Source of the DNA: Ruegeria atlantica
Lineage (GTDB): Bacteria > Pseudomonadota > Alphaproteobacteria > Rhodobacterales > Rhodobacteraceae
Reading direction: 5' to 3'
DNA length: 64,000 nt
NCBI RefSeq assembly: GCF_013033965.1
Contig: NZ_WQFE01000007.1
Span: forward strand, 62,001 to 126,000
How positions within the stretch are numbered: position 1 is the stretch's first letter; each line of letters begins with the position of its first letter. The notes beneath the pieces are model-generated. The model was given only the letters and a program-made list of their open reading frames with translations. It did no database searches and was not told the origin of the DNA. The position numbers and the translations under genes were made by a program. This document shows positions 54,261 through 62,949 of the stretch, piece after piece.

Positions 54261-55198
54261 GTGATGCAATTGATCTGCTGCTGAACACCAGTCTTTGGGC
54301 GTCCGTGCTGCGTATTGCGACACCGCTCATATTTGGTGTTCTTGGTGCGTTGCTTTGCGAACGTTCGGGCGTGCTCAATCTGGGAATCGAGGGGATCATG
54401 ACCATGGGCGCGATGAGCGGTTGGCTTGTTGTTTACATGGGCGCACCCTTGCTTGTAGGCCTCATTTTTGCAGCGCTTTGCGGCGCGATGATGGGATTGC
54501 TTCATGCCATACTGACAGTTCCACTTGGACTTTCGCAACACGTCTCAGGGCTGGGCATTACGCTGTTTGCATCCGCTTTGGCCTATTATCTGTACAGGTT
54601 GCTTGTTGAGGTGGGAGATCTTCCCCCTACGATTGAGGCTTTTAAGCCGCTCGATATTCCGGTCCTGTCAGATATTCCCGTTTTGGGACCGATCCTGTTT
54701 TCCCAGGCTTTGCCGACCTATCTGGCGCTCACTGCGGTGGCTGTGATGGCCTATGTTCTCGCCCGCACACCGTTGGGGTTGGCAATTCGTATGACCGGTG
54801 AAAACCCTCATGCGGTTGAGGCGCAGGGGCTGAACCCGATCCGTATCCGTATCGGCGCAGTTGTTGTTGGGTCTGCTTTGATGGCGGTGGGCGGAGCCTT
54901 CCTGACCACAACGGCGTTCAACAGCTTTTTCCCGGGCATGGTGCAGGGGCGCGGCTGGATCTGCATTGCGTTGGTTGTTTTTGCCAGCTGGCGGCCGGGT
55001 AAGGCTCTGATTGGCGCGCTGTTATTTGCGTTCTTCGATGCATACCAGCTGCGGTTACAGACGGCGGTTGAAGGCGTACCCTATCAGCTCTTCCTGATGG
55101 CACCCTATGTTCTTTCCATCGTCGCGCTCGTCCTTGTCGCCCGCAGAGCCGAAGTACCTGCGGCGTTGATGGCACCCTACCGGCGCGGAGAACGTTAA
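54257..55198 (+). CDS. BMP-type ABC transporter permease
   Basis: The ATG at 54257 overlaps the first permease stop (ATGA), giving 313 residues of YufQ/NupQ-type permease. It has the typical early GVLNLGIEGIMTMGAMSGWL at about 37-56, a short TGENPHAVEAQGLNP coupling loop at about 178-192, and FFPGMVQGRGWICIALVVFA at about 222-241. It is the last gene of the deaminase-importer operon. Confidence 0.92.
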   Translation: MSDAIDLLLNTSLWASVLRIATPLIFGVLGALLCERSGVLNLGIEGIMTMGAMSGWLVVYMGAPLLVGLIFAALCGAMMGLLHAILTVPLGLSQHVSGLGITLFASALAYYLYRLLVEVGDLPPTIEAFKPLDIPVLSDIPVLGPILFSQALPTYLALTAVAVMAYVLARTPLGLAIRMTGENPHAVEAQGLNPIRIRIGAVVVGSALMAVGGAFLTTTAFNSFFPGMVQGRGWICIALVVFASWRPGKALIGALLFAFFDAYQLRLQTAVEGVPYQLFLMAPYVLSIVALVLVARRAEVPAALMAPYRRGER

Positions 55199-55523
55199 TG
55201 GCATATGTTCGAGCACATTGGTCAGGAAACGATGAAATCATCAGAAAAACATCTACTCTATCAGGACATTCGAGTGCTGGCACGGAACCGCAACCACAAT
55301 CCGGAAAACTCTGCGTAGTATCTACTTTATGTTCTCCGACGTCATTCAGTCGCGCAGATTGAAATCCGGTCTCAAGGTCACTTGAATGTCTGCTTTCGAC
55401 TGTTTGATCTGACAGGCTCACGCACGCAGCGTCAGATTCCTGCCCTTTGTGCTGAATACCACCTGCCGAGAACAGAGACTCGGTGGTTTGAGCCCCCTGC
55501 CCTTTTTTGGCTTTGCGCGTCCA
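55199..55523. other. Gene-free interval after the BMP transporter operon
   Basis: I see no convincing gene, tRNA or terminator here. Short frames on both strands lack ribosome sites and resemble no family. It separates the transport operon from the DUF4143 relic. Confidence 0.4.
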
Positions 55524-56159
55524 TCAAGTCGCTGCCCACAAGCTGGAAATTGGAGCTGCAAACATGTTGCCCGCGAAGGGTACAACTTGATCGTGGTCGT
55601 AAAGAACAAGCCCCTGGATAAATTTGTCACCACACGCGTCTGCCAATTTACGCATTCCAGAAAAGTCGCTGGAGTTAACCGTCGCGGACGACTTCACCTC
55701 GATCCCGACGATTTCGCCACGCCTGTTTTCGAGAACGATGTCCACCTCGTTTCTGTCTGGCTGAGAGGTAAGAGGCGGACAGTTTCCATTCGCCCGGCAA
55801 GAGAGTCCGCGATCTTTGGAATTGTCATTAGGTTTGCGGAACCGGTTAGCAGAAACCTCCCTGCCCTTTGGTCATCATCCACCGTTTTCTTAATGGCCAG
55901 AAGTAGGTCAGGTGCCCGCTGGATTTCATCAATCACGGCCCTATCCAATCCGCGAACAAAACCGACCGGATCGTCGACAGCTGATTGCAAGACAGTCGCA
56001 TCGTCCAGTGTTAGAAAAGGAACTTTATCGGAGGCGATTTCTGTCGCAGCGTTGTTTTCCGGGCTGACGGGGGGGCCCGGAGATAAATACAACACGTGTG
56101 TCCGACAGTGCTTCTTCTATTTTTTGTTCTAGAAAATCTTGGGTAAATGATTGCGCCAC
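55524..56159 (-). pseudogene. DUF4143-type AAA ATPase, frameshifted and internally deleted
   Basis: A GTG at about 56159 starts AQSFTQDFLEQKIEEALSD and TRVVFISGP. The Walker A region is then damaged by a frameshift (GPPRQPGK without the Lys-Thr-Thr context). The next frame carries FLTLDDATVL, DRAVIDEIQRAPDLLLAIKK and RFLLTGSANLM (Walker B and sensor region) to PLSQTE. Most of the C-terminal part is missing, and the frame resumes in the nuclease-like tail (DIVLENRRGEIVGIEVKSSA, then FIQGLVLYD and FAAPISSLW). Intact members have about 400 residues. Not functional. Confidence 0.8.
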
Positions 56160-56166
56160 CGCATTT

Positions 56167-56232
56167 CGACCAATTGAAAGTACTCATACGACCAATTGAA
56201 ATTACTAATCCGGTAGATTGAAAGGCTGACTG
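56167..56232 (+). repeat. Three tandem 22-bp direct repeats
   Basis: Units start at 56167, 56189 and 56211. The first two share CGACCAATTGAAA and match at 19 of 22 positions; the third is weaker (CGGTAGATTGAAA). Exact 22-bp phasing suggests binding sites on the same DNA face every two turns. This could be a transposon end with repeated transposase sites (IS21-type ends look broadly like this), iterons or an operator array. No adjacent transposase explains them. Confidence 0.6.
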
Positions 56233-56324
56233 AAGCTGGATCGATAGAACAGGTGTACGTTTTTCATAGTTTGTTTCAGTATTCAGGATTAAATCCTTTG
56301 AATACAAATCGTTGATGACAAAAG

Positions 56325-57140
56325 GGAACTGTCGCAAACTCTGAGCACCGTTAAGAAGGACCAGCGCTCGGATTGACTATCCTGCCAATTGAACAAACTG
56401 CTGGTAGGGAGAGATTCCTGGCGTGGGTTGGCCCTTTTGGATCATGCTAATTGTTTCGAAACCCGCCAACGTGGACTCCGCTGAAGTGAGAGCTTTGAAT
56501 CCCAACATTGGGCGAATCCGGCGTTTGATGAAACGGCGCTCTTGTTCCACGATGTTATCGAGGCACTTGCGCCTCACCATTTCAACCGGGATGGGACAGC
56601 CAAAGCGCTTCAACATGGTATTGATTGCTTTGAAGCCAGCTGTGTTTGCGCCACTCTTGTCAATGACGATCTTGCGTGGGAGCTCGTTCACTTCGAATGC
56701 GCGATCAAGAACTTGGTCGCCGCAGCTTTGTTTCGGCGCTTGGACAGCATGAAATCAAGTGTCTTTCCTGCTTTGTCGACTGCGCCGTACAGATAGACCC
56801 ATTTCCCTTTGACGCGCACGTAGTTTCGTCCATTCACCAAGATCGATCGCAGTCCTGCTTCTGACATCGTGCTCGTTCCGCGACCAGAGGCGCGAATTTG
56901 ATGATCCAGCGGCTCAATGTGGCATGATCGACCGTTACGCCGCGCTTGGCCATAATATATTCAAGATCGCGATATGGCACACCGTAACTCAGATAGAAAA
57001 ACACCGCGTGCAAGATCACGTCCTTTGGAAAATGCGCCTTAAAATGAAATTGTCACGAGCTGCCGCCCTCTGTTTTGGGCAATACTCTACCAGACCATCG
57101 ATCAGATCGACAGACAGACTACAGAGTTTGCGAGAGAGCC
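56325..57140 (-). mobile_element. IS6-family insertion sequence with both ends, inactive
   Basis: GGAACTGTCGCAAACTCT at 56325 and, on the other strand, GGCTCTCTCGCAAACTCT ending at 57140 are matching terminal inverted repeats. The length, 816 bp, is normal for IS6. The flanking 8 bases (GACAAAAG and CTTTCCAA) are not a target duplication, so it may have recombined since insertion. The transposase inside is broken. Confidence 0.85.
56377..57056 (-). pseudogene. IS6-family transposase, multiply frameshifted
   Basis: From a GTG near 57056 the frame reads TISF, shifts, then AHFPKDVILHAVFFYLSYGV, PYRDLEYIMAKRGVTVDHAT and LSRWI. After DRSW a TGA replaces the Arg codon before MDET, and a one-base loss shifts TYVRVKGKWVYLYGAVDKAG. 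A further one-base loss occurs after AATKFL. The C-terminal frame then runs NELPRKIVIDKSGANTAGFK, FGCPIPVEMVRRK and RRFIKRRIRPMLGFKA. All catalytic regions are recognisable, so the decay is recent compared with the 0.2-kb relic. Confidence 0.88.
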
Positions 57141-57150
57141 CTTTCCAAAA

Positions 57151-58776
57151 CTAAACTAGTTTTACTCTGGATTTCCTGATGAGGTCAGCTGCTTTCTCGG
57201 CGATCATAATGACCGGAGAGGCGGTATTTCCTGACACGATCTTTGGCATGATCGACGCATCTACGACGCGCAGACCCGTCAAACCCACGACACGCAATTG
57301 CGGATCAACGACTGCCATATCGTCCTGTCCCATTCTGCACGTACCAACCGGGTGAAAGATTGTTGTTGCGATGTCTCCGATGGCATTCACCAGGTCCGGC
57401 TCATCCTGAACAGTTGGGCCGGGCAGAATCTCCTGCGGCTGGTAAGGTTCAAGCGCTTTGGCGGTCATAATCCGGCGGGTCTGTTGGACCGATTTGACCG
57501 CAACTGATCGATCCCGTTCTGCGGACAGATAGTTCAGCCGGATATCGGGTTGCTGATCCAGGTCGCGGCTCTGGATATGGCTGCTGCCGATACTTTCGGG
57601 ACGCAGGTTGCAGACCGACACGGTGATGGCGGGAAAGGGATGCAGCGGATCGCCCAACTTGTCGGTCGATAAAGGCTGGACGTGATATTCCAGATCCGGC
57701 GTTTCCAGCGCGGGATTGGATTTGGTGAACATCCCGAATTGGCTGGGTGCCATCGACATTGGGCCTGATTGAGTCAACCCGTATTGCAAAGCGATCCGAG
57801 CTTTGCCCAAGATGGAATTCGCCATCGTGTTCAGCGTTTTAGCGTTCTTCACTTTGTACACGGTTCGGATCTGCAGATGGTCCTGCAAGTTCTCTCCGAC
57901 GCCGTTGCATTCGTGCAGAAGGTCGATGCCCCGAGCATTGAGCACATCGCCGCGTCCGATCCCGGAAAGCTCCAATATTTTTGGTGAGTTTATCGCACCG
58001 GCGGCCAGCAGCACCTCATGCCCTGCAAAAGCCTTCAACAACTGCCCCTTGTGGCGAAACCGGACACCATGCACGGACTTGCCTTCCAAGATCAGGCGGT
58101 CGGTGGTGGCCTCAGTCATCACCCGCAAGTTCGGTCGGTTCATGGCCGGGCGCAGAAAGGCTTTGGCAGTGTTCCAGCGCACACCGTTTTTCTGGTTCAC
58201 TTCGAAAAAGCCCGACCCTTCGTTGTTGCCATTATTGAAATCGTCGCGCGGCTCGATTCCAAATTCCTTTGCGCCCTCTTGCACTGCATTCAGGATGTCC
58301 CAGCTGAGCCTTTGTTTCTGAACCTTCCACTCACCTCCCCTGCGATGCATGTCGGTGTCGCCGCCGTGGTGGTCCTCGGATTTCAGGAAATAGGGCAGAA
58401 CGTCATCCCAGCCCCAGCCTGTGTTGCCCATCTGTCGCCAGTGATCGTAATCCGCCGCTTGCCCGCGCATATAGATCATGCCGTTGACCGACGAGCAGCC
58501 CCCCAGCACCTTACCACGCGGATAGACCAGAGATCGCCCGTTCAGGCCGGGCTCGGGCGCGGTTTTCATCATCCAGTCGGTGCGGGGGTTGCCGATGCAA
58601 TAGAGGTAGCCCACCGGTATATGCACCCAGTGGTAACTGTCGGATTTTCCGGCCTCTAGCAGCAATACGCGCGTGTCGGGGTCTTCGGTCAGCCGGTTTG
58701 CCAGCACGCATCCCGCGGTTCCGGCCCCGACGATGATATAGTCATAGTCGCCATCAAGGCGCGTCGCCTGTTTCAT
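57151..58776 (-). CDS. GMC-family FAD oxidoreductase (choline/alcohol dehydrogenase-like)
   Basis: Starting at the ATG at 58776 the enzyme has 541 residues. The N-terminal FAD motif is YIIVGAGTAGCVLANRLTED, followed by the GMC signature PRGKVLGGCSSVNGMIYMRG at about 87-106. The C-terminal active-site His lies in FHPVGTCRMG and the second signature in SGNTASPVIMIAE. It oxidises a primary alcohol to an aldehyde. It is the last gene of the minus-strand polyol operon, 47 bp from the kinase, so a sugar alcohol is more likely than choline (no betaine aldehyde dehydrogenase nearby). Its 3' end lies 10 bp from the IS6 element and is intact. Confidence 0.9.
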   Translation of the reverse strand: MKQATRLDGDYDYIIVGAGTAGCVLANRLTEDPDTRVLLLEAGKSDSYHWVHIPVGYLYCIGNPRTDWMMKTAPEPGLNGRSLVYPRGKVLGGCSSVNGMIYMRGQAADYDHWRQMGNTGWGWDDVLPYFLKSEDHHGGDTDMHRRGGEWKVQKQRLSWDILNAVQEGAKEFGIEPRDDFNNGNNEGSGFFEVNQKNGVRWNTAKAFLRPAMNRPNLRVMTEATTDRLILEGKSVHGVRFRHKGQLLKAFAGHEVLLAAGAINSPKILELSGIGRGDVLNARGIDLLHECNGVGENLQDHLQIRTVYKVKNAKTLNTMANSILGKARIALQYGLTQSGPMSMAPSQFGMFTKSNPALETPDLEYHVQPLSTDKLGDPLHPFPAITVSVCNLRPESIGSSHIQSRDLDQQPDIRLNYLSAERDRSVAVKSVQQTRRIMTAKALEPYQPQEILPGPTVQDEPDLVNAIGDIATTIFHPVGTCRMGQDDMAVVDPQLRVVGLTGLRVVDASIMPKIVSGNTASPVIMIAEKAADLIRKSRVKLV

Positions 58777-58823
58777 GGTCAATCTCGATTGCCTGTCATT
58801 TGTGTGCCGATCATAGCGTAGAT

Positions 58824-60341
58824 TCAGGCACGGTCTTGCCGCATGTGCGCGCGCGACCAGAAGTCCTGCATCGTTTCGATCAGATCCAGATAAGTGTCAT
58901 ACCGTTCGCCATAGTGGGTGTGCATGCCCGGGTCGGGTTCAAAAACCTGTTTAACGCGTGTCATCCGGGCGATCCCTTCCTCATAAGCCTCGACCTCGCC
59001 TACAGCACAGGCCGCGCCAATAGCCGCGCCCAGAGCGCCCGTTTCGCGGGCTTCGGCCACGGTGATCGGGACGCCCAGACAATCGGCAAACATCTGCGGC
59101 CAATGCGGACTGCGCGAACCACCACCCGAAAGGATGGCGCGATCAAGCGGAACGCCCGCTTGTTCCAGTACCCCGATATGGCGGCGGTGTTCGAACATCA
59201 CGCCTTCGAACAGGGCGCGCAGCATATGGCCCTCGCCATGCCAGCCGGCCAGCCCGTAAAACCCAGCGCGGAACGATGCGCCCTGACCTGAGCCATAGAG
59301 AAAAGGGTGAAAGAAAGGATCATCTGCCCGTGGTGTCACCCGCCCTACCTGCGCGTTGCAATAGCCAAATGGATCATCATGGTGCCCGCCGCGTTCAACC
59401 AGCTCGCGCACGTACCATTCCAGATTGGCAGCCGATGTCGCGCTGGATTCGATATTGACGAAACGATCCTGGCCAAAGCACGAGGCCATAAAGACGTTCC
59501 GATCGTTGACCGGCGCTGCTGAGAACACCTGATTGATGCTCCAGGTTCCGGCGATGATCGAAGCCTCGCCCGCAGCGACTACGCCCGACCCCATGGCGCT
59601 TGAGATCACGTCGAAATACCCGCCGATCACCGGGGTTCCGGGTGCCAGACCGGTTGCAGCGGCGGCATCAGCGGTCACGGCACCGGCAATCTCTCCAGGG
59701 TCGATGAGACGCGGCAGGAATTCGCGCGCATCCGAAAGGCCGTAGAGTGCAAGCAGCTCGTCGTCGTAGACACAGTCCGGCATTCGGGCCAGACCGCAGC
59801 CGGACATATCTGACAGATCGCTGACCCTCTCTCCTGTTAGTTTAAAAGTGATGAAGTCCTTGCATAGCATCACGGTCCGTGTGCGGTCGTAAATCTCGGG
59901 CCGGTGCCGCTTGATCCAGGCCAGCAAAACCGGAGTTTGCGAGGGCCAGGGGTATTGCAGGCAAATCTCGTGCAACCTATCCCCGTTGGCCGCGGAAAGT
60001 TCTGCCGCCAGATCAGCGGCACGGGTGTCCAGTGACTGAATACCGATCAGCGGACTCCCTGCCTGATCCAGCAGATACAGCCCGTTGCCATGCCCCGCGC
60101 ATCCGACACCGGCAATCTGATCCGCCTGAATGCCGGCCTTCGCGATACAGCCGCCAATGGCGTCACGCGCGTTGGCCCAAAGTTCATTCAGGTCACGTTC
60201 CACAAACCCCGGCTCGGGCGTCGAGGACTGCCCGCCCAGCGCTTGAACCGCAACCTGATGTCCGTCCTGATCAAACAGGACGGCCTTGATCACGGTGTTC
60301 CCCGCATCCAGCCCCAGAAAATAAATGCTCTTTTCAGCCAC
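58824..60341 (-). CDS. FGGY-family carbohydrate kinase
   Basis: The GTG at 60341 gives 505 residues with YFLGLDAGNTVIKAVLFD near the start as in homologues; it overlaps the aldolase stop by 8 bases. An ATG at 60380 is possible but lies deeper in that gene and has no ribosome site. Other marks are GVGCAGHGNGLYLLD, IAGTWSINQVF and AILSGGGSRSPHWPQMFADC. It resembles erythritol/L-xylulose-type kinases. With the adjacent GlpD/EryB-like dehydrogenase and class I aldolase it would phosphorylate a polyol or ketose. It is unlike the RhaK at 37089. Confidence 0.9.
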   Translation of the reverse strand: MAEKSIYFLGLDAGNTVIKAVLFDQDGHQVAVQALGGQSSTPEPGFVERDLNELWANARDAIGGCIAKAGIQADQIAGVGCAGHGNGLYLLDQAGSPLIGIQSLDTRAADLAAELSAANGDRLHEICLQYPWPSQTPVLLAWIKRHRPEIYDRTRTVMLCKDFITFKLTGERVSDLSDMSGCGLARMPDCVYDDELLALYGLSDAREFLPRLIDPGEIAGAVTADAAAATGLAPGTPVIGGYFDVISSAMGSGVVAAGEASIIAGTWSINQVFSAAPVNDRNVFMASCFGQDRFVNIESSATSAANLEWYVRELVERGGHHDDPFGYCNAQVGRVTPRADDPFFHPFLYGSGQGASFRAGFYGLAGWHGEGHMLRALFEGVMFEHRRHIGVLEQAGVPLDRAILSGGGSRSPHWPQMFADCLGVPITVAEARETGALGAAIGAACAVGEVEAYEEGIARMTRVKQVFEPDPGMHTHYGERYDTYLDLIETMQDFWSRAHMRQDRA

Positions 60342-61176
60342 GGTTGTAGATATCCCAGGCTTCCTCGCCGTTTGCGCCATTGTGGATCATTGCCATCAGG
60401 GCCGACACAACCGCCTTTGGGTTGTCATGCTGATAGATGTTGCGCCCGTAGACCATGCCCTGCGCGCCTTGCGCCATCAAGGCTGCCGATTTCGTCAGTA
60501 CGGTCTTCAGATCCTCTTTTCCTCCGCCGCGAACCAGAACCGGGACCCTGGCCGCCTCAATCACTCGGTGAAAATCCTGCGCGTTTTCGGTTGGATCGGC
60601 CTTGATGATATCCGCGCCCATTTCCGAGGCAAGGCGCACCAGAGTCACAATCTTTTCCGCGTTTCCGTCCACCTGATAGCCGCCGCGAATGTCATTTGGC
60701 AGCATGACCAGAGGTTCAATCATCAACGGCATCCCGTACTTGTCGCAGGCAGCCCGAACGCGTGAGATGTTTTCGACACATTGGCGAAACAATTCCGGCT
60801 CATCCGGCAGCATGAACAGGTTCACAACAACTGCCGCCGCATCCATTTCCAGAGCGCCGATGATAGGTTCATCAGCGTTTTGCAGCATTGACCACATCAC
60901 CCGGTGGCGTTGATCGTTGTAGGGGTTTCCCATGTCGATCCGCATGACCAGCGCGGGCTTGTCCTTTTCGGGGCGGCTCTGCAACAGATCGGCCTGCCCA
61001 TAGGCGCATTGGATCGCATCCGGTTTGGCCTGGATCAGCGTGTTCATGACGGCAGGCATGTCTTCCAGGCCGACCATAAAGCTGGGCTCGTTACAGACCC
61101 CGTGATCAACTGCAACGTCCAGACATCCACCATTGGTGAACATCCGGTTCATGCGGGCTTTGCTGCTAATACGCAT
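60334..61176 (-). CDS. Class I (DeoC/FbaB/LsrF-like) aldolase
   Basis: The 280-residue TIM-barrel enzyme opens MRISSKARMNRMFTNGGCLD with VAVDHG. The Schiff-base Lys is probably Lys192 in GADIIKADPTEN, and PVLVRGGGKEDL at about 212-223 forms the phosphate site. It would cleave a phosphorylated ketose to two short fragments. The start overlaps the dehydrogenase gene by 28 bases and the end overlaps the kinase, so the three are co-translated. The exact phosphosugar is not known. Confidence 0.87.
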   Translation of the reverse strand: MRISSKARMNRMFTNGGCLDVAVDHGVCNEPSFMVGLEDMPAVMNTLIQAKPDAIQCAYGQADLLQSRPEKDKPALVMRIDMGNPYNDQRHRVMWSMLQNADEPIIGALEMDAAAVVVNLFMLPDEPELFRQCVENISRVRAACDKYGMPLMIEPLVMLPNDIRGGYQVDGNAEKIVTLVRLASEMGADIIKADPTENAQDFHRVIEAARVPVLVRGGGKEDLKTVLTKSAALMAQGAQGMVYGRNIYQHDNPKAVVSALMAMIHNGANGEEAWDIYNRG

Positions 61177-62888
61177 TCTTCACTCCGTTTGATGTTTCTG
61201 GCGATCAGGGTTTCGGCGGAAACGCCATGAAACTCTGCCAATTCATTGATCAACACTTTGCGCTGATGATTGAGGTCTTGTTCGGACAGGTTTCGCTCCT
61301 GCTTCAGCAGATCGGCCAGAGTGTCGATCACCTGCATAGATATGCCACCGGTGATGGCCAGCAATGTCCGGCGCAGCACGACGTCCGAGAGCGTTTGGAT
61401 ATATTCCTCGCGCAGCAACAGACAGATTTCTGCGTGGGTGTATGGGCAACCGGGGGCCAGGGGCGTGTCGGTTACAGCTCGGCAGGCTTCGGCGACCTGC
61501 CTTGCTTGCGTGCCATAATGAGCTGTTAAATGCGCGGCACGTTCGGCGCTGAGCTGGTGGTGCCGTACCAATTCCTCTTCCAGAAGTGACGGTTGCGAAG
61601 GAAACTTGACCCCGCCACCTATGGCACTGCCAAATGTGGATTGGCGACGGGATTTGCCCAGTTCGGCCAGCACCTCATCGGCTGTTTGTTCTGCGAAGGC
61701 ACGGAAGGTGGTCCATTTGCCACCGATCATGCAAAAATGCGGCACGAGACCGTCCATACGTTTGGTGTAGTGACCACGAGAAATCCGCCCGGTGAAATCA
61801 TGCTCACTGTGAGGCAGGGGACGGATGCCGCTGTAGCTGAACACAACGTCGTCGGATGAAAACGTCAGGTCAGGGAACACAAGACGCAGAGATCCGAGGA
61901 TGTAGTCCCGTTCCTCATCTTCGCAGCGCACCCGCCGGGCGCGTTCAACCCGGATATCTGTCGATCCGGCCAGAACCTTGCCCAGATAGGGAAACACGAT
62001 GCACACCCGGCCATCGGTGTTCTCAAAATACACCATATGCCCGCCAAGCGCCTTCAGTAGGTCAGGGTTGTCGATGATCAGGTGCGAGCCCTTGGTGCCA
62101 GACACCAGCGGCTTGTCTAGCCCATTGCCCAAGGTGCGGATTGTGTCGTCCAGCCACGCGCCGGTGGCGTTGACAATGACCTTTGGTCGAACCGGGAGCG
62201 CCACACCCGTGCGCACATCCCGCACGTGATAGGTGCCGTCCCGCAGGTCCAGCTCGGTATAGTTCAGCGCGACAGAGGCGCGATTGGCCCGTGCGGTGTC
62301 GCGCAGCATTTCGATGCACAGGCGTTCTGGGTGGCTGATCCACGCGTCGTGATAGACCGCAGACCGTGTGGCATTGGGCGTCAGATCGGGCCAGGCCTGC
62401 CGCGTTTGCGCAGCAGAGTTGAACCGATGGCGCGGCAAAACCCGCCGGGTGCGGGTTACCCAGTCGTACAGCGACAGCCCCAGCTTGATCGGAACCGCGC
62501 CCCGGCTGGCAGGTTTTCCCTTCCAGCCGACAAAGCTGGCTGCCGCATTCAGCATTCCGGAAAACCGAGAGGTGATCGGGATCATCGTGGGCAGCGGACG
62601 CACCAGATGCGGCGCGTTTTCAAGCAGCGCATCGCGTTCGCGTAAGGACTCGCGCACCAGATCGAACTCACCGTTTTCCAGATAGCGCAGCCCGCCATGG
62701 ATCATCCGGGACGGCGCGGCGCTGCAGCCTGAACAAAAGTCGTTCCGTTCTACCAACAGAACGCGCAAACCCTGCAGGGACAGATCGCGATAGACGCCGA
62801 TGCCGTTCACGCCGCCGCCGATAACGACCACGTCAAAGGCCGCATCGCTGCGCAGGCTGGCCAGGTTCTGTTCCCGTTGATCGGACAT
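61149..62888 (-). CDS. GlpD/EryB-like FAD-dependent glycerol-3-phosphate-type dehydrogenase
   Basis: The ATG at 62888 follows AGGAG and gives 579 residues. The FAD-binding motif is DVVVIGGGVNGIGVYRDLSL at about 20-39, with CSAAPSRMIHGGLRYLENG near 55-73 and the C-terminal DAO_C cap at about 390-540. GlpD oxidises sn-glycerol-3-phosphate; EryB oxidises erythritol-4-phosphate. No glycerol kinase context is present, and the partner kinase is not of GlpK type, so a polyol phosphate of other length is likely. It overlaps the aldolase start. Confidence 0.88.
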   Translation of the reverse strand: MSDQREQNLASLRSDAAFDVVVIGGGVNGIGVYRDLSLQGLRVLLVERNDFCSGCSAAPSRMIHGGLRYLENGEFDLVRESLRERDALLENAPHLVRPLPTMIPITSRFSGMLNAAASFVGWKGKPASRGAVPIKLGLSLYDWVTRTRRVLPRHRFNSAAQTRQAWPDLTPNATRSAVYHDAWISHPERLCIEMLRDTARANRASVALNYTELDLRDGTYHVRDVRTGVALPVRPKVIVNATGAWLDDTIRTLGNGLDKPLVSGTKGSHLIIDNPDLLKALGGHMVYFENTDGRVCIVFPYLGKVLAGSTDIRVERARRVRCEDEERDYILGSLRLVFPDLTFSSDDVVFSYSGIRPLPHSEHDFTGRISRGHYTKRMDGLVPHFCMIGGKWTTFRAFAEQTADEVLAELGKSRRQSTFGSAIGGGVKFPSQPSLLEEELVRHHQLSAERAAHLTAHYGTQARQVAEACRAVTDTPLAPGCPYTHAEICLLLREEYIQTLSDVVLRRTLLAITGGISMQVIDTLADLLKQERNLSEQDLNHQRKVLINELAEFHGVSAETLIARNIKRSEECVLAAKPA

Positions 62889-62949
62889 GACTCTCCTGTT
62901 CATTGAAACGGTGTTTCAATGGTCTTTGTGTTTTGGTTTTGATCCGGGA

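Noticed and set aside
56167..56232. A mini CRISPR array
   Set aside because: The repeats abut with a 22-bp period and no unique spacers between conserved repeats, and no cas gene is present.
57151..58776. Choline dehydrogenase betA
   Set aside because: The GMC family matches, but there is no betB, betC or betI nearby and the operon is of polyol type.
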